Shown here one piece after another: positions 34,647-43,121 of a DNA stretch of 64,000 nucleotides. The number at the start of each line of letters is the position of its first letter. Positions within the stretch are counted from its first letter, which is position 1. The notes under the pieces were generated by a model. It saw only the letters and a program-made list of their open reading frames with translations. It was not told the origin of the DNA and did no database searches. The DNA is taken from contig CAVYTJ010000026.1 in the NCBI GenBank assembly GCA_963771325.1, forward strand, positions 1-64,000, given 5' to 3'. The DNA is from JAKAVN01 sp963771325 (GTDB lineage Bacteria; Desulfobacterota; Binatia; Binatales; Binataceae). The position numbers were made by a program, and so were the translations under genes.

Positions 34647-35651
34647 ATGAGCACGATAGCGGTTTTGGGAGCAGGCGCGTGGGGCACGGCGCTCGCCGCC
34701 GAGCTTGCCCGCGCAGCCCATCGCGTAACCCTGTGCGCGCGTCGCGCCGATCATGTGGCGGCGATTCGCGCGCGGCGCGAGAACGAGTTCTACCTGCCTG
34801 GCGTCGCATTGCCGGAGACGATCGAACTGAGCGATCGATGGGTAGAGGCCGCGGGCGCGAGCGAGGCCGTGGTGATGGCGGTGCCGTCGCGCTTTGCGCG
34901 GGTGGCGATGACACCGGTCGGCCCGGCGCTCGGCGCGAACGCGATTCTTATCAGCGTCACCAAGGGAGTCGAGGCTGACTCGCTCAACACGATGACCGCG
35001 ATGCTGGCCGAAGTCGCGCCGGCTGTTAAGAGGCTGGCGGTGCTGTCGGGGCCGTCGTTCGCCTCGGAAGTGGCGCGCGGCATGCCGGCCGCGGTGGTCG
35101 CGGCGGCACGCGACGAGGCGGTCTCGCGCGGCGTGCAGGATCTGTTCGCGTCACGCACGCTGCGCGTCTACCGAAGCGTCGATGTCGACGGGGTCGAGCT
35201 TGCGGGCGCGGCCAAGAACGTAATCGCGATCGCCGCCGGCATCAGCGATGGCCTGGGCCTCGGCTCGAGCGCGCGGGCGGCGCTCATCACTCGCGGCCTG
35301 GCCGAACTGGCCCGGCTGGGCCTCCGAGCCGGTGCTCGCGCCGAGACCATCTATGGGCTCGCGGGGCTGGGCGACCTGGTCCTGACCTGTACGGGCGGCC
35401 TTTCGCGCAACCGCGCGCTGGGACTCAAAATTGGCCAGGGCGAGAGCGTCGCCGGCATCGCAGCGAGCACACCCCCGGGCCATCCGGTAGCCGAAGGCGT
35501 CTCCAACGCGCGCTCGATAAGCAGGCTGGCTGAGCGGATGGGCGTGGAGATGCCAATCGTCGCGGCGGTCTGCCGGGTGCTCTATGAAGGCGCGCCTGCA
35601 AACGCTATGGTCGAGGAACTGCTGAGCCGCGAACTGAAGGCCGAATTCTGA
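34647..35651 (+). CDS. gpsA: Glycerol-3-phosphate dehydrogenase [NAD(P)+] GpsA
   Basis: Makes sn-glycerol 3-phosphate from dihydroxyacetone phosphate for phospholipid synthesis. 334 aa. NAD-binding IAVLGAGAWGTALAAELARA, SGPSFASEVARGMPAAVV, VELAGAAKNVIAIAAGISDG (catalytic Lys) and GLAGLGDLVLTCTGGLSRNR are complete. Likely followed by the small zinc protein and dapB on the same strand with 55-70 nt gaps. Intact. Confidence 0.97.
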   Translation: MSTIAVLGAGAWGTALAAELARAAHRVTLCARRADHVAAIRARRENEFYLPGVALPETIELSDRWVEAAGASEAVVMAVPSRFARVAMTPVGPALGANAILISVTKGVEADSLNTMTAMLAEVAPAVKRLAVLSGPSFASEVARGMPAAVVAAARDEAVSRGVQDLFASRTLRVYRSVDVDGVELAGAAKNVIAIAAGISDGLGLGSSARAALITRGLAELARLGLRAGARAETIYGLAGLGDLVLTCTGGLSRNRALGLKIGQGESVAGIAASTPPGHPVAEGVSNARSISRLAERMGVEMPIVAAVCRVLYEGAPANAMVEELLSRELKAEF

Positions 35652-35708
35652 CCCGGCCGAACACTGGCGTGGTATTCGGAAGAAAACGCATCTGAGAGAA
35701 AAGAGTTG

Positions 35709-35975
35709 ATGGCGAACAAGGGAACTTGCAAGGCCGCGGATTGCAACCGCGAGGCGGTCGCGAAACATTACTGCCGCATGCACTACCGGCTGTGGCGCCA
35801 CGGCGAGATGCCCAAGGCGCGCTACAAGATCTGCACCTTCGAGAAGTGCCGCAAAAAACGCGTCCGCGGCAGCCTGTGCGAGGAACACTGGACCGCAAAG
35901 CACGGCAAGGCGGGCGCGGCGGCCGCTCCTGCGGCGCCTGCCGCTCCTGCGGCGCCTGCAGCCCAAAGCGCCTAG
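35709..35975 (+). CDS. Small protein with duplicated C-x4-C-x9-C-x2-H zinc motif and Ala/Pro tail
   Basis: 88 aa, no named family recognised. Two copies of the same metal-site pattern: CKAADCNREAVAKHYCRMH (about residues 7-25) and CTFEKCRKKRVRGSLCEEH (about 42-60). Very basic, so nucleic-acid binding is possible but unproven. The end is an AAPAAPAAPAA repeat followed by QSA, encoded by near-perfect tandem codon repeats. ATG 35709 is preferred to TTG 35706. It lies between gpsA and dapB. Confidence 0.72.
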   Translation: MANKGTCKAADCNREAVAKHYCRMHYRLWRHGEMPKARYKICTFEKCRKKRVRGSLCEEHWTAKHGKAGAAAAPAAPAAPAAPAAQSA

Positions 35976-36046
35976 CAGGCCCGAGTCAATCCGCGCCACA
36001 AAGACGGCGCGCCCCGCGCGGTCGCGCCCGGATACGGAGAGGCACG

Positions 36047-36846
36047 ATGGCCAACCTGATTGTGGCTGGCGCAGCGGGCCGGATGGGCCGCCTGCTCACC
36101 TCGCTCATCGCACAGGATCGGACGCATCGCCTGGTCGGCGCGGTCGAGGCGCGCGAGGTCCCGGCCGTCGGCGCCGACGCGGGCACGCTCGCCGGCGTGG
36201 GGCCACTCGGCGTGCCGATCACCGCGGATTACGCGGCGATTGCCAGGCCCGACACCGTCACTCTCGATTTCACTATCGCAAGCGCCGCGCTCGAGCATCT
36301 TGAAGTGGCCGCCGACAGGCCGGCGCCGCGATCGTGCTCGGCACCACCGGCCTCACGCCCGAGATGGAAGCGCGGGCGCGCGAAATCGCTCCTCGCACGC
36401 GAACCGTGATCGCGCCCAACATGAGCGTCGGGGTCAACGTGCTGATGAAAATTGTAGCCGAGGTCGCCAAAATTCTGCCCGACTTCGACGCCGAAGTGCT
36501 GGAGATTCATCATCGGACCAAGGTCGACGCGCCGAGCGGGACGGCGGTCGCGCTGGGACGCATCATCGCGGCGGCGCGCGGCGAGGACTTCGCCGCCAAC
36601 GCGATTTACGGACGCGAAGGGATAACCGGCGTGCGGCCGGCCGGGAAGATCGCGATGATGGCGCTGCGGGCGGGCGACGCGGTCGGCGATCACACGGTAA
36701 TTTTCGGCGGCCAGGGCGAGCGGCTGGAGCTGATCCATCGCTCGCAGAGCCGGGATTCGCTGGCGCGCGGCGCGCTGCGCGCGGCGGCCTGGCTCGAGAA
36801 TCAGCCGGCCGGGCTCTATTCGATGCGCGACGTGCTGGGGCTGTAG
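36047..36846 (+). pseudogene. dapB: 4-hydroxy-tetrahydrodipicolinate reductase DapB, one frameshift
   Basis: Lysine/diaminopimelate pathway enzyme. Part 1 (ATG 36047): MANLIVAGAAGRMGRLLTSL (NAD-binding) to DTVTLDFTIASAALEHLE. The frame then changes near 36315-36330, and part 2 reads AAIVLGTTGLTPEMEARARE, then VIAPNMSVGVNVLMKIV, VLEIHHRTKVDAPSGTAVAL (catalytic His and Lys, substrate loop) and the C-terminal QPAGLYSMRDVLGL. Joined length ~266 aa is normal. DapB is required also with the DapL route encoded at 51242, so either another copy exists or the indel is an error. Confidence 0.92.
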
Positions 36847-36917
36847 AATTGCGCTGACGCTGGCGGGCGGAGCGGAGGATCCGAGACTCGCCCAGGTGCA
36901 CCCGCTCCGCCCGTTTT

Positions 36918-37880
36918 CTAGTTGCGCCGCAGTTGCAGCACTTCCCAGCGTTCGCGGAACCGCGACCACCATCCGCGATGGCGGGTTTCGAAATAACCCA
37001 GCATCGCGGCCATCGCCAGCACGTTGCCGGCCAGGATCTTCCAGAATCCCAAGCGCGGTCGAGCGCCGCCTGGTCGAAGACCGCCAGCGCTCCGACGAAA
37101 AAGATCTCGAAGATCGCGAGCAGGAAAATCGCGGCCAGCGCGAACACCGGCTCGTAGTCGGCCGCGAGCAACAGCACGGCGGTCGCAATCCCGAACATCA
37201 TGAAGGCAAAGAAATGCAGCGCCGTGTAGCCCAGCACCAGGGGCAGCGTCACCTGCACCTGGGCTCGGCTCGACGATGCCCTGGAAAATCGCCGCACCCA
37301 AGCAGCGCAGGCGTGCGAAAGATCTCGCCCGCCACGATGTCGCAGGCCATGAACCAGACCGCGACCACTGACCGCGCCGATTACGCCCGCCAGCGCGCCC
37401 TCGCGGGCCACGCCCGTCCACGGGCCTTCCATACGACGCGCGAGCGTGGGATGGCGTTCGAGAAAAAACGCCAGCATCGCCGACGTCGCCATCAGGTCGC
37501 CGATCAGGAATTTCCACCACGGTAGCGACACGTGGGCGGACGGCCCGATCAGCATCAGGATCATGATGCAGAAGATCTCGAAGACGGGGACCAGCGACCA
37601 TCATGGTCGGAAAGAGCGTCTCGTCATGCTCGCCGGTCTCGAGAATCACCGCGGCGACGACTCCGATCAGCGCAAAGACGCAAAAATGGAAGACCAGCCG
37701 GCCGAGCATCAGCGCTGCGCCCGGCTGCGCGCCGCCGAACAGCGTCGCGGCCAGCGATCCAAGGGAGCCGAGCGGTTGGCCCCTGGCAGCGTCGAAGATC
37801 AGGTACCACAGCGCGATCACGAACGCGCCGATTATGCCGGCCACGGCGCCATCAAAGACCATGCTTACTCTCTGGTTCAT
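36918..37880 (-). pseudogene. Multi-pass membrane protein with internal duplication, about four frameshifts
   Basis: Start ATG 37880 with a strong AAAGGAGGATCCG ribosome site. Pieces in order: FDGAVAGIIGAFVIALWYLI and LMLGRLVFHFCVFALIGVVA; then WWKFLIGDLMATSAMLAFFL; then GALAGVIGAV followed, in another frame, by VVAVWFMACDIVAGEIFRTP; then TLPLVLGYTALHFFAFMMFG and IFEIFFVGALAVFDQAALDR; then FWKILAGNVLAMAAMLGYFE to the stop at 36918. The two halves are related (GAVAGIIGAFVIALW against GALAGVIGAVVVAVW, each followed by Asp and Gly-rich motif), so the protein arose by duplication. Function unknown; broken as written. Confidence 0.68.
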
Positions 37881-38407
37881 CGGATCCTCCTTTCGGGGAG
37901 CGCCGAGAGACAAGAGTGCGCCAGGAGGAAAACGGTACCGTCCGGAACAAACCGGCGGTGTCTTAGAGGATGATGCAGCTCTTGGGGGCCCAGGTCGGCG
38001 CCCTTGATCCCACCCATATGCCTTGCGCACGCAGGAGGGAAGCGGCTCAGCGAAAGGGCTCGATTGCCATCGAGAGTGGAGAAGGGCATCGCTAATCGTA
38101 ACACGCCGTACCGCGCCGCTTAAATTGCGACCGTGAAATTTCCCGCCCGCTTTGTAAATTATTCCGGTGTGGAATTTTAGACTTGTGATTGGGTCAATGT
38201 GGCCACAGCGATCGGATCGATCCGAGCATCGATTGAGCGCCACAGAGAAAGGAATGGTGCGAAAGCACAATCTGCGGGGAAGGCCGCACGGTCCGAGCCC
38301 TTGGCCGCCATGTTGCTTCATTACAGTGGATACCTGGGCCGCGAAAAAACGCGACAAAAGTCGACCGTAATGTCGACGGCAAAAATCGAATCGATGGGAG
38401 AACCTCA
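37881..38407. other. Gene-free intergenic region
   Basis: 527 bp between the divergent membrane-protein and ferritin-like genes. Only short open frames with no family features occur. It probably contains both promoters; no clear operator or RNA element was seen. The part near 38130-38190 is AT-richer. Confidence 0.5.
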
Positions 38408-38938
38408 ATGAGCGAATTCGTAACCGATATCAAGAAAATCCGGGACCGCGCACGCCAGCATATGGAGCAGGGTGCCGTGACGCAGAACTACGGAGCCGAT
38501 CGACCCGCGGTGCTCAAGGTTCTGAACGAAGTGCTCGCTACCGAGCTGGTATGCGTGCTGCGCTACAAGCGGCACTATTACGCGGCCTCGGGCATCAATG
38601 CGGAAGGGGCCAAGGAACAATTCCTGGAGCATGCGGCTGACGAGCAACAGCATGCGGATTGGATCGCCAACCGCATCACGCAACTCGGCGGTGAGCCGGA
38701 TTTCAATCCCACCGGCCTCGCCACGCGCAGCCATTCCGAATACGTCGAAGGCAAGGACCTGTTATCGATGATCAAGGAGGACCTGGTTGCCGAACGAATC
38801 GCGATCGATTCCTATTCGGAAGTCGTGCGCTGGCTCGGTGATGGCGATCCGACCACGCGCAAAATGATCGAGGACATTCTCAAGGCGGAGGAAGACCACG
38901 CCGAGGACATGAAATCGCTCCTCACCAAAATGTCCTAG
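38408..38938 (+). CDS. Ferritin-like/bacterioferritin-type protein
   Basis: 176 aa four-helix protein. Di-iron-type residues occur in NEVLATELVCVLRYKRHYYA, FLEHAADEQQHADWIANRI and AERIAIDSYSEVVRWLGDGD, and ILKAEEDHAEDMKSLL (ExxH motifs on helices 2 and 4). It belongs to the bacterioferritin-like group that also contains Dps-like proteins; no haem Met was identified. Likely cytosolic iron storage or detoxification. The stop codon lies in a short repeat. Followed 55 nt later by DUF3175. Confidence 0.9.
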   Translation: MSEFVTDIKKIRDRARQHMEQGAVTQNYGADRPAVLKVLNEVLATELVCVLRYKRHYYAASGINAEGAKEQFLEHAADEQQHADWIANRITQLGGEPDFNPTGLATRSHSEYVEGKDLLSMIKEDLVAERIAIDSYSEVVRWLGDGDPTTRKMIEDILKAEEDHAEDMKSLLTKMS

Positions 38939-38979
38939 CTCCAGGATAAAGCTGTCCTAGATTGAGCTGTCGTAGATTC
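38931..38979. repeat. Direct repeats TGTC(C/G)TAG at the ferritin-like gene's stop
   Basis: Copies at 38931-38938 (contains the stop TAG), 38953-38960 and 38968-38975. The last two belong to 15-bp tandem units (AGCTGTCCTAGATTG then AGCTGTCGTAGATTC). Confidence 0.75.
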
Positions 38980-38993
38980 AAGCCGGGGCTTTC

Positions 38994-39281
38994 ATGAAAT
39001 CAGCCGGACAAAGCAAAACTATCAGGCGCAAGTGGTCCGCGGACGTCAAGACGGATTCCACCTTTCCGCCGGCGGGAACCTTCACCAAGCCGGGCGAGGA
39101 GGTGGCACGGATCATGGCCACCAGGAAGGTATCGCCATTGGGCCTCGGGTCGGCGATCAAAATGGTCCAGATGTTCATCAATCGGTCGGGCAGGAATCTG
39201 GACGCGCAGCGCAGAAAGGAGTTGGAAAAGGCCAAGCGAATTCTGCAACAGAAGCTGCGCGAAAAATCGGCGGGAAACTAG
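38994..39281 (+). CDS. DUF3175 family protein
   Basis: 95 aa, basic. KWSADVKTDSTFPPAGTFTK, SAIKMVQMFINRSGRNLDAQ and RRKELEKAKRILQQKLRE are the DUF3175 pattern. No known function. Same strand and 55 nt downstream of the ferritin-like gene, possibly co-transcribed. Intact. Confidence 0.82.
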   Translation: MKSAGQSKTIRRKWSADVKTDSTFPPAGTFTKPGEEVARIMATRKVSPLGLGSAIKMVQMFINRSGRNLDAQRRKELEKAKRILQQKLREKSAGN

Positions 39282-39284
39282 CAG

Positions 39285-39322
39285 GGCCGTGAGTCGCAAA
39301 GTGGTGCGATTCACGAACGGCC
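39285..39322. terminator. Imperfect stem-loop between convergent genes
   Basis: GGCCGTGAGTCGCA pairs with TGCGATTCACGAACGGCC (one mismatch and a 2-nt bulge), 6-nt loop. It sits 4 nt after the DUF3175 stop and faces the ctaG stop from the other side. The right arm shares TTCACGAACGGCC with the inverted repeat at 53732. Confidence 0.45.
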
Positions 39323-39416
39323 TTCAGCATCGGCCAGGCTTCGGCGTCCGATCGACGAAGTCGAAGGACCTCGCGCGGTCCTCCGCGCAGTAATGTGGGC
39401 GGAGCTCAACAGCCAC

Positions 39417-40220
39417 TCAGGCGCGGGCGTTGCGCGTCGGGCGAAGGACGCGCAATTCGGGCGGGCGGCGCAGATTTACCGGCGGTACTTCGATTTCCTC
39501 GTCGCGCGCCCAGCGGAAGAAGATGAGCGTCGTGATCAGCATCAGGTAGAAACTGTCGGCGACCCACATCAGGATTCCGCCGATGACCTGATCCTGCATC
39601 GGCGAGATGCCGAACGGATGCGGCGCGACCGCATACCACGGGTACGTGACCGACTCCGCCAGCGTGATCGGCGCCGCCACCGCGGTCATCGGCACCATCA
39701 GCAGAAACAGGTAGAGAATCTGCGCTGGATAGCTGAGCCGCGGAAACTCCGCCATCGGGCTCAGCAGCGGCCAGAACAGGATGGTCCCCGAAACCATGAA
39801 GAGAACGTGGATCGCGATGTGGACGCTCTCGTTCGTCATCATCAGGTTGAAGATCGGCGGATCGTGCGCGAAGACGTAGACCACCGTGAAAGTCGTGAAG
39901 GCCGCCACCGGGTTGGTGAAAAAACGCGCGAGCGGCCGGATCGGCCTGCTCATCAGGATCGGCCGGAGCATCCAGTCCGGCGTCGAGAGCAGAAACAGCG
40001 GCGGAATGATCCAGCTCTGGAACGAGTGCTCGAGCATGTGCGCCCAGAACGAGCGCGCGTCCCCCAGTTCGTCGAGCGGGCCGAAGGTGATGAGCATCGC
40101 CAGGATGAGCAGGCAGAAAAAAAACACCTGGCGCTGAGTCGGGCGGCGCTTAAGCTGTCGCGCCGCGAGCGCGTAGATGACCGCCAGCAGAACGATACCG
40201 ATGGCTGCGGATGGGTCCAT
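39417..40220 (-). CDS. ctaG: CtaG (caa3 type) cytochrome c oxidase assembly protein
   Basis: 267 aa with six to seven transmembrane helices. MLITFGPLDELGDARSFWAH, MLEHSFQSWIIPPLFLL (conserved His), HDPPIFNLMMTNESVHIAIH and FWPLLSP are typical of the caa3_CtaG family, which is needed for copper insertion/oxidase assembly. Unrelated to the Cox11-type CtaG. Last gene of the minus-strand respiratory operon, 51 nt after coxD. Intact. Confidence 0.93.
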   Translation of the reverse strand: MDPSAAIGIVLLAVIYALAARQLKRRPTQRQVFFFCLLILAMLITFGPLDELGDARSFWAHMLEHSFQSWIIPPLFLLSTPDWMLRPILMSRPIRPLARFFTNPVAAFTTFTVVYVFAHDPPIFNLMMTNESVHIAIHVLFMVSGTILFWPLLSPMAEFPRLSYPAQILYLFLLMVPMTAVAAPITLAESVTYPWYAVAPHPFGISPMQDQVIGGILMWVADSFYLMLITTLIFFRWARDEEIEVPPVNLRRPPELRVLRPTRNARA

Positions 40221-40271
40221 TTGAATAGCTTATATGCGGAGCCGGCCACGTCGAAGCCGGCCCGAACCGAT

Positions 40272-40619
40272 TCAAAGAGCCAGACGACCCTCGAGCGCCG
40301 AGAAAATCATCAACAGGGCGGCGCCTATGAAGCATGCCAGGATCAGCGGGAAGACGAAAAAGATGGTGAAGATCTTCTGGTCGTAATAGAGATGCATGTA
40401 AAACCCGCCGACCAGCAGAAACTTGGCGATCGCCAGCAGGATCAGAATCGGCACGAGCAAGGGCTGCAGAAAGCTGATGTAATAGACCGCCAGTTCCATC
40501 AGGGTCAGGATCACCAGGGCGACCGCGATGATCGCATAGAGCGCCGGCCCCGGATGCCCGGAGGCGTGCTCGCCTGCCGCAACGTGCTCGTGTCCAGCCG
40601 CCGCTACGTTCTCGCTCAT
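40272..40619 (-). CDS. coxD: caa3-type cytochrome c oxidase subunit IV
   Basis: 115 aa. A His-rich soluble N-terminus (AAGHEHVAAGEHASGH) and three hydrophobic helices (LYAIIAVALVILTLMELAVY; LLVPILILLAIAKFLLVGGF; IFFVFPLILACFIGAALLMI). MELAVYY and the Lys in AIAKFLLVGGFYMHL match the COX4-pro/CtaF group. The ATG overlaps the coxAC stop by 4 nt. Structural or assembly subunit of the oxidase. Confidence 0.88.
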   Translation of the reverse strand: MSENVAAAGHEHVAAGEHASGHPGPALYAIIAVALVILTLMELAVYYISFLQPLLVPILILLAIAKFLLVGGFYMHLYYDQKIFTIFFVFPLILACFIGAALLMIFSALEGRLAL

Positions 40620-43111
40620 GCGTTATGCACCGACCTCATCAGGTAGATCAAAGTGAAAATCAAGATCCAGACCACGTCAACGAAGTGCCAATAGAGCCCC
40701 ACGATTTCGACCGAGAGCGCCCTCGACTTGCCCGCCCTGCCGGTGGCCGAGGCGACCGCCATCACAATCAGCCAAATGACCCCGATCGCGACGTGAGTGC
40801 CATGCGTACCGACCAGCGTGTAAAAGGTCTGGCCGAAGATGCTGCCCTGCATCGAGAGATGGTCGTGCAGGAACAGGGTTGAAAACTCGTAGAACTGACC
40901 GCCCAGGAAGATTAGTCCGAAGAAGGCGGTCCCGGACAGCCAGATAGTCGACCACTTCTGGTCGCCGCGCTGAGTCGCCGCCAGCGCCAACACCATCAGG
41001 AAGCTCGACATCAGCAGGATGAAGGTGCTGAACGAGGTCAGCGGGATGTTTAGCACCTCGGCGCCGATACCGACGTTGCGCGGCTTGTAGACCATGTAAG
41101 TGGAGATGAGGCAGGCGAAAAAGACGCACTCGGAACCGAGGAACGCCCACATCCCAGCCTTGCGATGGTCGATGCCGGCGTAGGTCGGGGCGTCCTGATG
41201 AGGATGCTCCTCACCGTGGTCGGCGTACTCGAACGCCATCCCGATGATCGAGAAGAACAGCAGCAGGCCGGCGATCACGTCGATCCTGACCCAGTTCATC
41301 ATCGCGCCGGCCCCGCCGACAACCAGGCCGACCGCAAACAACAGCGGATACAGCGAGGGCGCGGGCATATGAGGCGTGCCGTGCCCGGAGGTGTCGTGAT
41401 GCTCGGCGACGGCCGGCGCGCCGGCGCCCGAAGTCTCGCCGTGGGCGGGCATGCTGGAGTGGCCATGGCCCTCGAATATTACGCCATACTTGTCCACCCA
41501 GAACGCGTCGCGGCCACGAACCGACGGGATGGTTTCAAAATTGTAGGGTGGCGGCGGCGACGGAGTCGCCCACTCCAGGGTGCGGGCATCCCACGGATCG
41601 GCCACGGCCTTCTCGCCGTACAGCAGGCTCGAGATGATGTTGTAGGCGAAAATCACGAAGGTGATGAACAGCAGGTACGCGGAGGCGGTCTCGAACGCGT
41701 TCCAGAAATCCCATCCCATGCCCGGCGCGTAGGTGTAGATGCGCCGCGGCATTCCCCATACGCCGAGAAAGTGCATCGGAAAAAAAGTGCCATTGAAGCC
41801 GACGATGGTCAGCCAGAATTGTAGCTTGCCGACCTCCTCGCTCATCATCCGGCCCGTGATCTTCGGCCACCAGTAATAGAAAGCGCCGAGGATCGCGAAC
41901 ATCATCCCGCCGAACAGCACGTAGTGAAAATGCGCGACCACGAAGTAAGTGTCGGTCTGCTGGAGGTCGATCGGCACGGCTGCGTGCATGACTCCGCTCA
42001 GTCCGCCGAGCGTAAATTCGAGGACCGCGGCGATGCCGAAGTAGAACGCGGTCTTCATCCTCAGCGAACCGCCCCACACGGTTGCGCACCAGCTGAAAAT
42101 CTTGATCCCGGTGGGAATCGCGATCAGCATCGTGGTGATCGCAAACGTCGAGTCGGCCACCGGACCCATCCCGGTCGCGAACATGTGATGGCCCCACACC
42201 CCGTACGACAAAAACCCGATCAGCACCATCGAGTACGCCATCCCGGCGTAGCCGAACAGGGGCTTGCGCGAGAACACCGGCAGAATCTCCGACATCATCC
42301 CGAAGGCCGGCAGCGCCATGATGTACACCTCGGGATGGCCGAACAGCCAGAACAGGTGCTGCCACAGGATCGGCGTGCCGCCTAAAGCGACCACGTAGAA
42401 GTGCGTGCCGACGAAGCGGTCAAGGAACAGGAATAGCAGGCCCACCGTCAGACACGGGAAGGCGAGCAGGATGAGGATGGTGGTTACCAGCATCGCCCAC
42501 ATGAACATCGGCATCCGCATGAAGGTCATGCCGCGGGCGCGCATATTGACGATGGTGACGAAGAAGTTGAGGCCGCTCATCAGGGTCGAGATGCCAAGGA
42601 TGAGCAGGCCGATATTCCACAAATCGATGTTTATGCCTGAGGAGTAAGGGCGCTCGGTCAGGTTGGCGTAGCCGAACCATCCGCCGTCGGGCAGCGACAG
42701 ATTGAGCCATCCGAGGTTCATGAACACGGCGCCAAACAGGAAGACCCAGAAGCTCAGCGCGTTGATCCGCGGAAAGGCGACGTCACGAGCGCCGATCTGC
42801 AGCGGGATGAGAAAGTTCGCGAAAAATCCCAGCTCCAGCGGCATGACCACCATGAAAATCATGGTCGTGCCGTGCATCGTGAACATCTGGTTGTAGGTGT
42901 TGGCCGAGAGGAAGGTGTTGTTCGGGATCGCGAGCTGTGTGCGGATAGCCATCGCTTCGAGGCCGCCGATCAGCATGAAGCCGAGCGAGGCGATCAGATA
43001 CAGGACCGCGACGCGTTTGTGATCGACGGTGGTCAGCCAACTGTAAATTCCCGACTCGGCGGTCAGGTAATTAGAATGTTCCAGCGCGAGCTGTTTGGGT
43101 TGCGCAGCCAT
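40616..43111 (-). CDS. coxAC: Fused cytochrome c oxidase subunits I and III
   Basis: 831 aa. Subunit I (about 1-560) has MFTMHGTTMIFMVVMPLELG (low-spin haem His), WQHLFWLFGHPEVYIMALPA (CuB His, Glu and Tyr of the A1-type D-channel), GVWGHHMFATGM (CuB His pair) and VVAHFHYVLFGGMMFA (haem a/a3 His). After a His-rich linker (GHGHSSMPAHGE...EHHDTSGHGTPHMP) come seven helices of subunit III (KAGMWAFLGSECVFFACLIS, FYTLVGTHGTHVAIGVIWL, LYWHFVDVVWILIFTLIYL). Fused I-III polypeptides are known in caa3 oxidases of some lineages (e.g. Thermus). Intact despite length. Main proton-pumping terminal oxidase. Confidence 0.97.
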   Translation of the reverse strand: MAAQPKQLALEHSNYLTAESGIYSWLTTVDHKRVAVLYLIASLGFMLIGGLEAMAIRTQLAIPNNTFLSANTYNQMFTMHGTTMIFMVVMPLELGFFANFLIPLQIGARDVAFPRINALSFWVFLFGAVFMNLGWLNLSLPDGGWFGYANLTERPYSSGINIDLWNIGLLILGISTLMSGLNFFVTIVNMRARGMTFMRMPMFMWAMLVTTILILLAFPCLTVGLLFLFLDRFVGTHFYVVALGGTPILWQHLFWLFGHPEVYIMALPAFGMMSEILPVFSRKPLFGYAGMAYSMVLIGFLSYGVWGHHMFATGMGPVADSTFAITTMLIAIPTGIKIFSWCATVWGGSLRMKTAFYFGIAAVLEFTLGGLSGVMHAAVPIDLQQTDTYFVVAHFHYVLFGGMMFAILGAFYYWWPKITGRMMSEEVGKLQFWLTIVGFNGTFFPMHFLGVWGMPRRIYTYAPGMGWDFWNAFETASAYLLFITFVIFAYNIISSLLYGEKAVADPWDARTLEWATPSPPPPYNFETIPSVRGRDAFWVDKYGVIFEGHGHSSMPAHGETSGAGAPAVAEHHDTSGHGTPHMPAPSLYPLLFAVGLVVGGAGAMMNWVRIDVIAGLLLFFSIIGMAFEYADHGEEHPHQDAPTYAGIDHRKAGMWAFLGSECVFFACLISTYMVYKPRNVGIGAEVLNIPLTSFSTFILLMSSFLMVLALAATQRGDQKWSTIWLSGTAFFGLIFLGGQFYEFSTLFLHDHLSMQGSIFGQTFYTLVGTHGTHVAIGVIWLIVMAVASATGRAGKSRALSVEIVGLYWHFVDVVWILIFTLIYLMRSVHNA

Positions 43112-43121
43112 AGCCCTCTAC

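Noticed and set aside
39393..40646. 417-codon plus-strand open frame over ctaG and coxD
   Set aside because: Highly charged Arg/Glu/Gln/His-rich shadow of two clear membrane protein genes.
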